Source: Pseudomonadota bacterium (lineage in GTDB: Bacteria > Pseudomonadota > Alphaproteobacteria > Rhodospirillales > Magnetospirillaceae). Taken from it: DNA of 49,291 bases. The notes beneath the pieces were generated by a model. That model did no database searches, was not told the origin of the DNA, and saw only the letters and a list, made by a program, of their open reading frames with translations. The translations under genes were made by a program, and so were the position numbers. Shown here in pieces: positions 6,759 to 14,552 of this stretch (the first letter of the stretch is position 1; every line of letters starts with the position of its first letter). The DNA lies in NCBI GenBank assembly GCA_023426365.1, contig JAFAAW010000029.1, forward strand, positions 1-49,291. The letters run 5' to 3'.

Positions 6759-8722
6759 GGCACGCCGCGCAAGTCCACGGCGCGGACCACCGGCGGTGCC
6801 GGCCGCTCCGCCACGCATCCCGCCAATCCCTCGCGCGCGACGAAGAAGCGGTGCAGCAGGGCCAGCGACAGCAGGAATAAGAAGGTCTGGTTTTCCTTGG
6901 TGCTGATTTCGGCCGCCGGGCGGTTCAGCACCTTGGCGCAGAGGCGCTTGGCGAAACCGGCGTCCACATAGTCCAGCTTGGCCAGTTCGGCGTCCGACAG
7001 CAGCATCTCCAGATAGTCGGGCCGGGCGGCGGCGAAGGCGGCGGCGTCGGGGGCGCGATAGGGAAACTTGCGCTTGTTGACCACCACTTCCGGCAGGCGG
7101 TCGGCGAAAGCCTGACGCAGCAGGCGCTTTTCCTCGAAGCCGTCGTCGAAGCGCAGGTTCAGCCCGGCGGCCAGATGCAGCACCGCCGGGTCCAGGAAGG
7201 GGCAGCGGTTCTCGACGCCGTGGGCCAGGGCGGCGCGGTCGCCCTGAGTGGACAGCAGATAGCCGGGCAGCAAGGTCTTGTATTCCAGCCATTGCGCCCG
7301 CTGGACCGGCGTCAGCGCGGCCAGTTCCGGGTGGTCGGCCACCAGGGCGGACACGGCGGCGAAGGGATCGCCCGCGCCCTTGACCAGTCGGGCCGAAAAG
7401 CGTCCGTTCTGGAATTTGATCTCGTGCGAGAACAGGCCCGGCATGGCTTCAGCTGAGAATTGCTGGTACAGCCCGGTCAGTGCCGCGATGTCCTGGGGGC
7501 CATAATGGCCGAGATGGGGGTACAGCCGGCCCAGGCGTCGGCTGCGGCTGTCCTCATCCATGGTGTTCCAGGCCGCGCGCAGCAGCGTTTCCTTGAACAG
7601 GTCGTAACCCAGGAAGGCCTCGTCGGCGCCTTCGCCGCTCAGGATCACCTTGATGCCGGCATCGCGGGTCGCCTGCGACAACAGAAACATGGGCACGAAG
7701 GCACTGCGGAAGGTCGGCACCTCGGCGTGGTACACCGCCTCGGGACAGGCGTCGGCGATGTCCCCGGCACGGATGCACAAGGGGGTGTGGCGGGTGCCCA
7801 GCCTCGCGACCACCGCCTGCTGTTCGGCGGATTCGTCCAGGCCGGGGTCGTCGAAGGTGACGGAAAACGTCGCTGGCGGGCGTCCGGTGATGTCGGTGGT
7901 CAGGGCGGCGACGATAGCCGAATCGATGCCGCCACTCAGATAAACGCCGACCTCGACGTCGCTGCGCAGCCGCAAGCGCACCGCGTCGGCCAGCCGCTGG
8001 CGGATGGCCTCGCGGGCTTCATCCTCATCGGCCGGGGCCGGGCCGCCGTTCAGATTCAGCGGCGCATAGGCGCGGCGGGTCGCGATCCCGTCCACCACCT
8101 CCAGCCATTCGCCCATGGGCAATTGCTCGATGTCGACAAAGCCGCTCTGGTCCGGCAGCGGCGTCCAGGTCCCCAGGATCGAAGCGATCTGCGACGGGTC
8201 CTGGCGGAAGTGGAATCCGGGCACCGCCAGAAAGGCTTTCATCTCGGATGCGAATAATAGCGCCTTGCCATGGCGGGCAAGGAACAGCGGGCGCTTTCCA
8301 AAACGGTCGCGGGCCAGCACCAGGCGGCGGTCCCGTCGGTCATACAGGGCAAAGGCGAAACCGCCGTTCAGGCGCGCCAGGCAGTCTTCGCCCCAGGCGA
8401 GCCACGCCTGAAGCAGAACCTCGGTGTCGCAGCGGGTGCGGAAAACGATGCCGTGCGCTTCCAGTTCGGCGCGCAATTCGCGGTAATTGTAGATTTCGCC
8501 GTTGTAGCACAGCCAAAACCGGCCGTTTTCATCGGTCATGGGCTGGGTTCCGGCGGCCGCGTCCAAAATCGCCAGCCGCGCCGTGCCCAAGGCCCAGCCG
8601 TTGCCGGCCACATATCCCAGTCCATCGGGACCGCGATGGCCGATGCGGCCCAGCATGCCCAAGGCCAGCCCGGGCAGGTCTTCGGCGTTGTCCCAACCGA
8701 TCAGGCCGGCGATGCCGCACAT
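6722..8722 (-). CDS. AsnB-like glutamine-dependent amidotransferase
   Basis: A 666-residue asparagine synthetase (glutamine-hydrolysing) family protein. The class II glutaminase domain has the N-terminal nucleophile Cys2 (MCGIAG), RGPDG near 30-34 and YNGEIYN near 73-79. The synthetase domain has the pyrophosphate loop YLSGGIDSA at about 261-269 and SGEGADEAFLGY downstream, so both half-reactions look intact. It should release ammonia from glutamine, adenylate a carboxylate and form an amide. Lying 5 bp after an acyl carrier protein gene, it is more likely a pathway amidotransferase than housekeeping AsnB; compare OxyD and the ACP-paired amidotransferases of glutarimide polyketides, which make malonamoyl units. 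The C-terminal tail after about residue 640 is proline-rich and the gene overlaps the convergent hydratase gene. Confidence 0.9.
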   Translation of the reverse strand: MCGIAGLIGWDNAEDLPGLALGMLGRIGHRGPDGLGYVAGNGWALGTARLAILDAAAGTQPMTDENGRFWLCYNGEIYNYRELRAELEAHGIVFRTRCDTEVLLQAWLAWGEDCLARLNGGFAFALYDRRDRRLVLARDRFGKRPLFLARHGKALLFASEMKAFLAVPGFHFRQDPSQIASILGTWTPLPDQSGFVDIEQLPMGEWLEVVDGIATRRAYAPLNLNGGPAPADEDEAREAIRQRLADAVRLRLRSDVEVGVYLSGGIDSAIVAALTTDITGRPPATFSVTFDDPGLDESAEQQAVVARLGTRHTPLCIRAGDIADACPEAVYHAEVPTFRSAFVPMFLLSQATRDAGIKVILSGEGADEAFLGYDLFKETLLRAAWNTMDEDSRSRRLGRLYPHLGHYGPQDIAALTGLYQQFSAEAMPGLFSHEIKFQNGRFSARLVKGAGDPFAAVSALVADHPELAALTPVQRAQWLEYKTLLPGYLLSTQGDRAALAHGVENRCPFLDPAVLHLAAGLNLRFDDGFEEKRLLRQAFADRLPEVVVNKRKFPYRAPDAAAFAAARPDYLEMLLSDAELAKLDYVDAGFAKRLCAKVLNRPAAEISTKENQTFLFLLSLALLHRFFVAREGLAGCVAERPAPPVVRAVDLRGVPYSSQGNLPSAT

Positions 8723-8727
8723 GGTCC

Positions 8728-8979
8728 CTAAACCGCCTGTTCACGCGTGGCCATCTTGGCGGCCACGGTGTCGCGGATCTGCTTCAGGCTGACCAGCACG
8801 TTGCCGGTCATCTCGCTCTCGCTGAAGGTGATGGCGAATTCCCGCTCGAGAAAGCGGCACAACTGCACGTAGCCGAACGAATCCATCACCCCTTCCTTGA
8901 ACAGGTTGGTGTCTTCGGGAAAATCGTCGTCGAATTCGACCAGGAACTGCTCCTCGATGAAGGCGCGAATTTTGTCCAT
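8728..8979 (-). CDS. acyl carrier protein, second and distinct
   Basis: An 83-residue acyl carrier protein with acidic helix 1 and the pantetheinylation serine Ser34 in GVMDSFGYVQL. The DSFG context differs from the DSIE of the first ACP in the convergent operon, so the two probably have different partners. An acidic stretch (FDDDFPED, about residues 16-23) is typical of stand-alone carriers. It starts 15 bp after the symporter stop and ends 5 bp before the amidotransferase start, which suggests it carries the substrate that is amidated. Which acyl group it bears is not visible from sequence. Confidence 0.88.
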   Translation of the reverse strand: MDKIRAFIEEQFLVEFDDDFPEDTNLFKEGVMDSFGYVQLCRFLEREFAITFSESEMTGNVLVSLKQIRDTVAAKMATREQAV

Positions 8980-8994
8980 GGTTTGCTCCCCCCG

Positions 8995-10233
8995 TCACAA
9001 AGAAGTTTCGTCACGCCGGGGTTCCATCACGCTGGCGGCGGTGATGTTGCCCAGCACGTTCAGCGTGGTCAGGATTGGGTCGAGGATGGGATCCAGGGCC
9101 ACCAGCAGGACCACCGCCACCTCGACCGGAACGCCGAACGGCGACAGCAGCATGGCCAGCAGCGTCATCGAGGCGACGCCCGGCGCGCTGCTCATGGCGC
9201 AGGCCACCAGGATGCCGCCGACGGCGACCACCAACCCCGCCTGAAAGCCCAGCGGCAGATCATAAAGCTGAAGCACGAACAGGCTGGCGATCACCACGTG
9301 CAGGACGTTGCCCACCGGGTACAGGGTGACGCCCAGCGGCAGCACCATTTGCGCGGTCTGCTGCCGCAACCCCAGCCCGCTTTCACACACTTTCAGCGCG
9401 GACGGCAGGGTGGCGACGCTGGAACCCGAGCCGAAAGCGGTGAACAACGGGGCGCGCAGACGCCCCAGGACCGTCAGCGGCGAAAGGCCGGTGCGGGTGG
9501 CGATCAACGCCACCATGACCGCGATCATCAGCGCCGACATGCCGTAGATGGTGCCGACCAGCCGCCCGAGCATCAGAAACGTTCCCAGCCCGCTTTGCGC
9601 CGTCTGGCCGGCCATCAGCGAGAACAGGCCGAAGGGCAGGGCCAGCAATATCCAGCCCATCACCCGGATCAGCGCGTGGTAGAAGGCGTCCATCAGATCG
9701 GCGGCCCGTTCGCCCTGGCCGTCGGCCAGGGTGCCCAGCCCCAGCCCCAGCAGGACCGAGAACAGCAGCAGCGCCAGCATATGGCCCTCGGCGGCGGAGC
9801 GAATGACGTTGGTGGGCACTATCATGTGCACCAGCCCCCACAGGCTGGGGCCGGTGGCGACGCTGTCTGCGCCCTCGCGCTTCAACATCTCATGGGCGAG
9901 AAAGATGCGCTGGTCCAGGTCCAAACCGCTGCCGGGCTGAAACACCAGCCCGGCGACCAGGGCGGCGGCGGCCGTGGCCGTCAGGCCGCACAGGAAGAGC
10001 AGCGCCAGCCGGGGTAATGCCGCGGCGCTGTCGCCGCGCATCAGGCGTGCGATCGACGCGGTCACCGCGCTGAGGATGATGGGCAGGACGCACATCTGCA
10101 TCAGCGCCAGATACGTCTCGCCCGCCGGGGCCAGGGCCGCCCCCATTGCGGGCGACCATGCCCCCAGCGCGCCGCCCGCGATCAGTCCCACCACTGGGGC
10201 CCAGGGATTGGTGAGCCAGGACATGGGACTCAT
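8995..10233 (-). CDS. divergent DAACS-family transporter (dicarboxylate/amino acid:cation symporter fold)
   Basis: A 412-residue, multi-pass inner-membrane protein of the GltP/DctA (SLC1) fold. It keeps the serine-rich hairpin-1 signature as SGSSVATLPS. The key binding motifs are altered. Where NMDGT is expected after PLG it reads YPVGN, losing the sodium-site Asp. In the last helix, LDPILDPILTTLNVLGN aligns with the canonical helix so that the substrate-carboxylate-binding Arg becomes Leu and the later sodium-site Asp becomes Asn; the two earlier Asp and the Asn are kept. It is therefore unlikely to be a normal glutamate/C4-dicarboxylate carrier. ATG 10233 overlaps the solute-binding-protein stop by 4 bp; a second ATG at 10224 is possible. 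It may export or import the pathway product, a substrate or an analogue. Confidence 0.82.
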   Translation of the reverse strand: MSPMSWLTNPWAPVVGLIAGGALGAWSPAMGAALAPAGETYLALMQMCVLPIILSAVTASIARLMRGDSAAALPRLALLFLCGLTATAAAALVAGLVFQPGSGLDLDQRIFLAHEMLKREGADSVATGPSLWGLVHMIVPTNVIRSAAEGHMLALLLFSVLLGLGLGTLADGQGERAADLMDAFYHALIRVMGWILLALPFGLFSLMAGQTAQSGLGTFLMLGRLVGTIYGMSALMIAVMVALIATRTGLSPLTVLGRLRAPLFTAFGSGSSVATLPSALKVCESGLGLRQQTAQMVLPLGVTLYPVGNVLHVVIASLFVLQLYDLPLGFQAGLVVAVGGILVACAMSSAPGVASMTLLAMLLSPFGVPVEVAVVLLVALDPILDPILTTLNVLGNITAASVMEPRRDETSL

Positions 10234-11099
10234 GGGCGCGACGCCCCCAGATAGCGGTCGAGAATACGGTCCAGCGTGCCGTCGTCCTGGCGGTCCGCGA
10301 TGTAGGTGTCCAGCCACGATAGCCACGAATGGTCGTCGCGGTGAACCGCCATGGCGATGGGGTCGTGGGCGCCCTTGAGAGGCATGACCTTGACGTACAG
10401 CGCCCAGTCGTCGGGCACTTTGTAGCGCGGTGCCCCCGGGATGGGATGGTTCAATGAATACGAGAATGCTTCGTCCACCACGACCGCATGCAGCCGGCCG
10501 GCCAGCATGTCGTCGATGGCGTCGTCCACGGCGGGATAAGGGCGCAGTTCGGCCTTGGGGAAGCGTTCGGCGGTGAAATCCACATAGGCGCTGCCGTCCT
10601 CGACGCCGATGGCCACGTCGGCGCGGTTCAGTGCCTCGACCCGCTCGCTGCCGCGAAACAGCGGCGCCGTCTTGGTGCGGCTCAGCATCAGCGTCTGGCG
10701 CAGGCGCACATAGGGTTGCGAGAAGCGGACCATGGCGGCCCGCCGCAGGGTCCGGCTCAGATAACCGATGGCAACGTCGGCCCTGCGCTCGGCCACCAGG
10801 CGCGGCATGTCGTCGAAGCTCTCGGCGATGCGGGCGTATTCCAGCCCCACCCCCAGGCGCTGGGCGATGTCGGCGGCCAGCTCCACGTCGATGCCGCCGG
10901 CCCGCCCCTGGTCGTCCATATAAAAAAACGGGGGCATGTTCTGCGTGGTGGCGACCACGATCAAGGTGCCGCGCTCCAGGATGCGGGCGATGTCCGGGGC
11001 CAGCGCCGGTTCGGCAGCGCGAACCGGCATCGCCGCAGTCAAGCACAGCAGCATCGCCAGAACGGTGCGCCGTCCTTTGTCCACGATGACTCCGAACAT
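10230..11099 (-). CDS. periplasmic solute-binding protein, family 3
   Basis: A 289-residue extracellular solute-binding protein (SBP_bac_3, amino-acid-binding type). A signal peptide with a hydrophobic core (VLAMLLCLTAAMPVRA) ends in an AxA-like site near residue 28. The mature part starts with the usual family opening (LERGTLIVVATTQNMPPFF) and has the paired alpha/beta lobes, for example DVELAADIAQRLGV and RADVAIGYLSRTLRR. I chose ATG 11099 because AGGA lies six bases upstream; a GTG at 11114 is the alternative. No ABC permease or ATPase gene is nearby. Instead its stop overlaps the start of a DAACS-type transporter, an unusual pairing. It may feed that transporter, act as a sensor, or serve a distant permease. 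Confidence 0.85.
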   Translation of the reverse strand: MFGVIVDKGRRTVLAMLLCLTAAMPVRAAEPALAPDIARILERGTLIVVATTQNMPPFFYMDDQGRAGGIDVELAADIAQRLGVGLEYARIAESFDDMPRLVAERRADVAIGYLSRTLRRAAMVRFSQPYVRLRQTLMLSRTKTAPLFRGSERVEALNRADVAIGVEDGSAYVDFTAERFPKAELRPYPAVDDAIDDMLAGRLHAVVVDEAFSYSLNHPIPGAPRYKVPDDWALYVKVMPLKGAHDPIAMAVHRDDHSWLSWLDTYIADRQDDGTLDRILDRYLGASRP

Positions 11100-11176
11100 T
11101 ATCCGTCCTGTCACTGCAACGACGTCGAATTCTACTCGAAAGTGTCGGGAACGGCTACGGCAAGCTGGCGTTGCCT

Positions 11177-11196
11177 TGGCGGGAACTTGCCCGCCA
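11177..11196. repeat. inverted repeat upstream of the minus-strand operon
   Basis: Perfect 7-bp arms TGGCGGG and CCCGCCA are separated by six bases (AACTTG). It lies about 80 bp upstream of the solute-binding-protein start, in the only sizeable gap before the minus-strand biosynthetic operon. It could be an operator for a dimeric regulator or a weak hairpin at the end of the cation transporter transcript. No T-run follows on either strand. Confidence 0.35.
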
Positions 11197-11260
11197 TCCC
11201 GTCAAGAGGCGTCCTGCCGCAAAATTAGGTCCCGCGCCCGGCAAAAAATCCCTTTTCCGT

Positions 11261-12181
11261 TCACGGCGCCTTGCCGTCGAAGGGCGGCGCATCCTCGTGC
11301 AGGCTGGCCGGGTCCTGATGGATCAGCACGTCGCAATGGGGAAAGGCGGCCAGGATCGCGGCCTCGACCTGATCGGCGATGGCATGCGCCTTGATCAGAG
11401 GCAGGTGATCGTCCAGCGCCAGATGCAGTTGGATGAACCCCTGCTGGCCCGACAGGCGGGTGCGCAGGTCGTGCATGCCGCGCACGTTGGGCACCGCCAG
11501 GGTCAGGTCGCGGATGCGGCGGCGATCCTCCTCGGGTAGTTCACGGTCCATCAGCATGTCCAGAGACCCCAGTGCGATGGTCCAGGCGTTCCACAGCAGA
11601 TAGGCGCCGATGGCGATGGCGAACAGCGGGTCGGCCGAGGTCCAGCCCAGGAATTGGCCCAGCATCAGCGACACGATCACCGCGCCGTTCATCAGGACGT
11701 CGCCGGTGTAGTGCAGGGAATCGGCGGAAATGGCCACCGACCGCGTGCGCCGGAGCACGTATTTCTGGAACCACACCAGGCAGATGGTCAGCGCCATGGA
11801 AAACACCATGACGCCGGTGCCGATATCGGCGTTGGTCACCGGCACCGGGTGTTGCAGGCGGTTCACCGCCTGGGCCAGCAGCAGCGCGCCCGACCCCACG
11901 ATGAACGCCGCCTGGCCCAGCCCGGCCAGCGGCTCGGCCTTGCCGTGGCCGAAGCGGTGTTCGTGGTCGGCCGGCGTCAGGGCATGGCGCACCGCCCACA
12001 GGTTGATCAGCGAGGCGGCGGCGTCCAGGCTGGAGTCGATCAGCGTGGACAGCAGCGCCACCGAACCGGTCATGGCCCACGCCACCAGCTTCACCGCGAT
12101 CAGCGTGCTTGCGGTGGCCACCGAGGCATAGGTGGCCAGCCGCATCAGCCGCGCGTTCTGTTCCGGGTCCAGGGTGGACAT
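11261..12181 (-). CDS. cation diffusion facilitator transporter, FieF/YiiP-like
   Basis: A 306-residue CDF-family divalent metal/proton antiporter (Zn, Fe, Cd or Mn efflux) of the inner membrane with six predicted helices. The transport-site residues match the YiiP pattern: Asp49 and Asp53 in LIDSSLD, and His157 and Asp161 in HYTGD. A cytosolic C-terminal metal-binding domain (about 215-300) has the late CDVLIHQDP motif. Start ATG 12181 is preceded by GAGGAGG; the open frame extends 19 codons upstream into pdxH without family sequence. It lies 10 bp after pdxH and is probably cotranscribed. Magnetosome MamB/MamM belong to the same superfamily, but nothing here points to a magnetosome island. 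Confidence 0.9.
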   Translation of the reverse strand: MSTLDPEQNARLMRLATYASVATASTLIAVKLVAWAMTGSVALLSTLIDSSLDAAASLINLWAVRHALTPADHEHRFGHGKAEPLAGLGQAAFIVGSGALLLAQAVNRLQHPVPVTNADIGTGVMVFSMALTICLVWFQKYVLRRTRSVAISADSLHYTGDVLMNGAVIVSLMLGQFLGWTSADPLFAIAIGAYLLWNAWTIALGSLDMLMDRELPEEDRRRIRDLTLAVPNVRGMHDLRTRLSGQQGFIQLHLALDDHLPLIKAHAIADQVEAAILAAFPHCDVLIHQDPASLHEDAPPFDGKAP

Positions 12182-12191
12182 GCCCGCCTCC

Positions 12192-12779
12192 TCAGGGGAA
12201 CAGGGGGGTGATGGTCCAGCCGTCGCCGTCGCGGGCATAGACGAAGCGGTCGTGCAGGCGGAACGGGCGGTCCTGCCAGAACTCGATGCGTTCGGGCGCG
12301 AGGCGGAAACCCGACCAGTGCGGCGGGCGCGGCACCGCGCCGAAACCGAACTTGGCGGTATACTCGGCGACGCGCTTTTCCAGCTCGAAGCGGCCCTGCA
12401 GGGGGCGCGACTGGCGCGATGCCCAGGCCCCGATCTGGCTGGTGCGCGCGCGGCTGGCGAAATAGGCGTCCGCTTCCGCGTCGGTGACCGGGGTGATGGC
12501 GCCCTCGACGCGGATCTGGCGACGCAGGCTTTTCCAGTGGAACAGCAGGGCCGCGTGGGGATTGGCCGTCAGTTCGCCGCCCTTGCGGCTTTCCAGATTG
12601 GTGTAGAAGACGAACCCGTCGGGACCTGCGTCCTTCAGCAGCACCATGCGCACGCTGGGGCGGCCCTGGGCGTCGGCGGTGGCCAGCGCCATGGCGTTGG
12701 GGTCGTTCGGCTCCGACTTTTCGGCTTCCGCCATCCAGTCGGCGAACAACGAAAAGGGGTCGGCGGAGGGGCTGGACAT
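12192..12779 (-). CDS. pdxH: pyridoxamine/pyridoxine 5'-phosphate oxidase
   Basis: A 195-residue FMN-dependent oxidase that makes pyridoxal 5'-phosphate from PNP or PMP, in the cytoplasm. Visible family segments are the FMN-binding RPSVRMVLLKD (near 40-50) and YTNLESRKGGEL (near 58-70), the central FHWKSLRRQIRVEG, SRARTSQIGAWASRQS, and the C-terminal EFWQDRPFRLHDR. The length is near the bacterial norm. It lies 10 bp upstream of the cation transporter and is divergent from the lipoprotein gene. Confidence 0.94.
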   Translation of the reverse strand: MSSPSADPFSLFADWMAEAEKSEPNDPNAMALATADAQGRPSVRMVLLKDAGPDGFVFYTNLESRKGGELTANPHAALLFHWKSLRRQIRVEGAITPVTDAEADAYFASRARTSQIGAWASRQSRPLQGRFELEKRVAEYTAKFGFGAVPRPPHWSGFRLAPERIEFWQDRPFRLHDRFVYARDGDGWTITPLFP

Positions 12780-12895
12780 GGGCTTTGGACCGATGGCGGT
12801 TTCAGGGTGGTTTGGCTAATCTGGCGTTGACGGCCACTATGTTTCTAGCCCGGCCGGCTGCCCATAAAAAGCCCCAAATCCATGCCAGTATCGCA

Positions 12896-12918
12896 CGTCA
12901 TCCCCGCCCGAGCGGGAT
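12896..12918. repeat. short palindromic element (REP-like)
   Basis: The sequence CGTCATCCCCGC, a CCGA loop and GCGGGAT form an imperfect hairpin just upstream of the lipoprotein start. A similar CGTC-started palindrome lies at 21808-21831 and another GC hairpin at 21864-21884. This suggests a small dispersed intergenic repeat family. Confidence 0.45.
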
Positions 12919-12938
12919 ATCGCCGGAACGAGAAAGCC

Positions 12939-13418
12939 ATGACCACGATCCTGCAACGCATCATCCCCCTTGCGGTTGTTGCCGGCCTGCTGGCCGCCTG
13001 CGCGAACGACACCGGCCCCAAGCAGACCGGCGGCGCCATCCTGGGCGGCGTCGGCGGCGCGGTGGCCGGCGCCCAGTTCGGCAAGGGCAAGGGGCAGTTG
13101 GCGGCCACGGCCCTCGGCACCCTGCTGGGGGCCTTCGTCGGGTCCGAGGTGGGCAAGTCGCTGGACCGCGCCGATCAGCAATACGCCCACCAGGCGGGCC
13201 AGCGTGCCTTCGAAAGCGCGCCAAGCGGCCAGCCGGTGGCGTGGAACAACCCCGACAGCGGCCATTCCGGCACGGTCACCCCCACCCGCACCTACGAGGC
13301 GGCCCCCGGCCAGTTCTGCCGCGAGTACCAGACCTCGGTGAATATCGGCGGCCAGATCGAACAGGCCTATGGCACCGCCTGCCGTCAGCCGGACGGCAGT
13401 TGGAAGGTGGTGAAGTAG
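12939..13418 (+). CDS. glycine-zipper outer-membrane lipoprotein, 17 kDa antigen-like
   Basis: A 159-residue lipoprotein. The signal peptide ends in a lipobox LLAAC, with Cys21 as the likely lipidated residue. A glycine zipper follows (about 31-65; GGAILGGVGGAVAGAQFG and LGTLLGAFVGSEVG), as in the Rickettsia 17 kDa surface antigen/SlyB-like family. The C-terminal domain has two Cys (REYQTSV and TACRQPDG regions). The ATG at 12939 was chosen because the lipoprotein signal starts there; the frame extends 19 codons upstream. A strong terminator follows at 13449. The role is probably envelope stability, which is an inference from the family. Confidence 0.85.
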   Translation: MTTILQRIIPLAVVAGLLAACANDTGPKQTGGAILGGVGGAVAGAQFGKGKGQLAATALGTLLGAFVGSEVGKSLDRADQQYAHQAGQRAFESAPSGQPVAWNNPDSGHSGTVTPTRTYEAAPGQFCREYQTSVNIGGQIEQAYGTACRQPDGSWKVVK

Positions 13419-13448
13419 CGCGCGGCGCCGAAATCTGTCACAAGGAAG

Positions 13449-13478
13449 GGGCGGCCCGCGCGGCCGCCCTTTTCTTTC
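13449..13478 (+). terminator. rho-independent terminator after the lipoprotein gene
   Basis: An 8-bp GC stem (GGGCGGCC at 13449-13456 with GGCCGCCC at 13462-13469) has a five-base loop and is followed by TTTTCTTTCT. It ends transcription just before the DnaJ-family gene at 13490, so that gene likely has its own promoter or depends on readthrough. Confidence 0.8.
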
Positions 13479-13489
13479 TGTCGAGGCGC

Positions 13490-14386
13490 ATGGTGAAGGA
13501 CCCCTATGAGGTGCTGGGAGTGGCCAAGGCCGCTTCCGACGACGAGATCAAGAAAGCCTACCGCGCCCTGGCGCGCACCCTGCACCCCGATCTCAATCCC
13601 GGCGACAAGCGGGCCGAGGAGCGCTTCAAGGAAGTCAGCGCCGCCTATGATTTCCTGTCCGACGCCGAGCGGCGGCGCCAGTACGACAACGGCGAGATCG
13701 ACGCCACCGGCGCCCAGCGCCGGCGGTCGTGGCGCGCCCATGGCGGCGGCGGGCGGTCGTCGCGGGCGGGCTTCAATTTCGGCGACAGCGTGGACGACAT
13801 CCTGGCCGAGATGATGCGGCGCAAGGCGCGCGGCCGCCAGGGACCCGAGAACGGCAACCGCGGTTCGGATGTCCGCCACACCCTGACCATCACCCAGGCC
13901 GAGGCCGGCGCCGGCACCACCAAGCGCGTCACCCTGCTGTCGGGCAAGTCGCTGGACGTGCGCATCCCGCCCGGCACCGGCGATGGCCAGACCCTGCGCC
14001 TCAAGGGCCAGGGCAACCCCGGCATCGGCGGCGATGGCGACGCCTTCATCGATATCAAGATCGACCTGCCCGCCCATTTCACCCGCCGCGACCAGGACAT
14101 CCTGCTCGATCTGCCCATCAGCATCCAAGAGGCGGTGATGGGCGGCAAGGTCACCGTGCCCACCATCGACGGCAAGGTGATGATCACCATCCCGCCGGGG
14201 AGCAACACCGGCACCGTCCTGCGCCTCAAGGGCAAGGGCGCCGTCGGCGCCGGCAACACGCGCGGCGACCAACTGGTGACCCTGAAGGTCGTGCTGCCCG
14301 AACACGATCCGGAATTCCGCAAGCTGGTGGAAAAGTGGGGTCCCCGCCACGGCTATGACCCCCGCGCCAAGGCGGGTCTGGGCTGA
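13490..14386 (+). CDS. DnaJ-family co-chaperone, type II (CbpA-like)
   Basis: A 298-residue J-domain protein. The J domain covers about residues 3-68 with HPD at 32-34 (LHPDLNP), which stimulates Hsp70 ATPase. A Gly/Arg-rich linker (about 75-95) follows, then the two beta-barrel client-binding domains (about 125-285). The cysteine zinc-finger repeats of DnaJ itself are absent, so this is a type II, CbpA-like co-chaperone. The ATG at 13490 is chosen because the J domain starts there; the open frame continues upstream through the lipoprotein region. It lies 12 bp after the terminator T-run, so expression may need readthrough or an internal promoter. Confidence 0.9.
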   Translation: MVKDPYEVLGVAKAASDDEIKKAYRALARTLHPDLNPGDKRAEERFKEVSAAYDFLSDAERRRQYDNGEIDATGAQRRRSWRAHGGGGRSSRAGFNFGDSVDDILAEMMRRKARGRQGPENGNRGSDVRHTLTITQAEAGAGTTKRVTLLSGKSLDVRIPPGTGDGQTLRLKGQGNPGIGGDGDAFIDIKIDLPAHFTRRDQDILLDLPISIQEAVMGGKVTVPTIDGKVMITIPPGSNTGTVLRLKGKGAVGAGNTRGDQLVTLKVVLPEHDPEFRKLVEKWGPRHGYDPRAKAGLG

Positions 14387-14487
14387 CCCTTCCTGTTGTA
14401 CAGGCACCCGGGCGTCCGCCCCGCCACCGCCATGCGGTTAGTGTGGCGGACAAAGTCCGATCATGGGGTGGTGGTAATACCTGATGA

Positions 14488-14517
14488 TTGACAGCGCGGG
14501 GGCGTACTCACAAAGAT
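14488..14517 (+). promoter_or_regulatory. possible sigma-70 promoter for the diguanylate cyclase gene
   Basis: A perfect -35 hexamer TTGACA lies at 14488-14493. The -10 candidate AAAGAT at 14512-14517 (18-bp spacer) is poor. It is the best promoter-like site in the 166-bp gap before the GGDEF gene, but the weak -10 leaves it tentative. Confidence 0.3.
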
Positions 14518-14552
14518 AGAAGTTTTGGAAGGTGGTTCGAGGAACGTTGGGA

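Noticed and set aside
8248..10017. 589-codon plus-strand frame antisense to the amidotransferase, ACP and symporter genes
   Set aside because: His/Gln/Arg-rich shadow without recognisable domains; the minus-strand genes are clear.
11261..12181. Cation diffusion facilitator as a magnetosome MamB/MamM protein
   Set aside because: Motifs fit generic FieF/YiiP and no other magnetosome gene is in the window.
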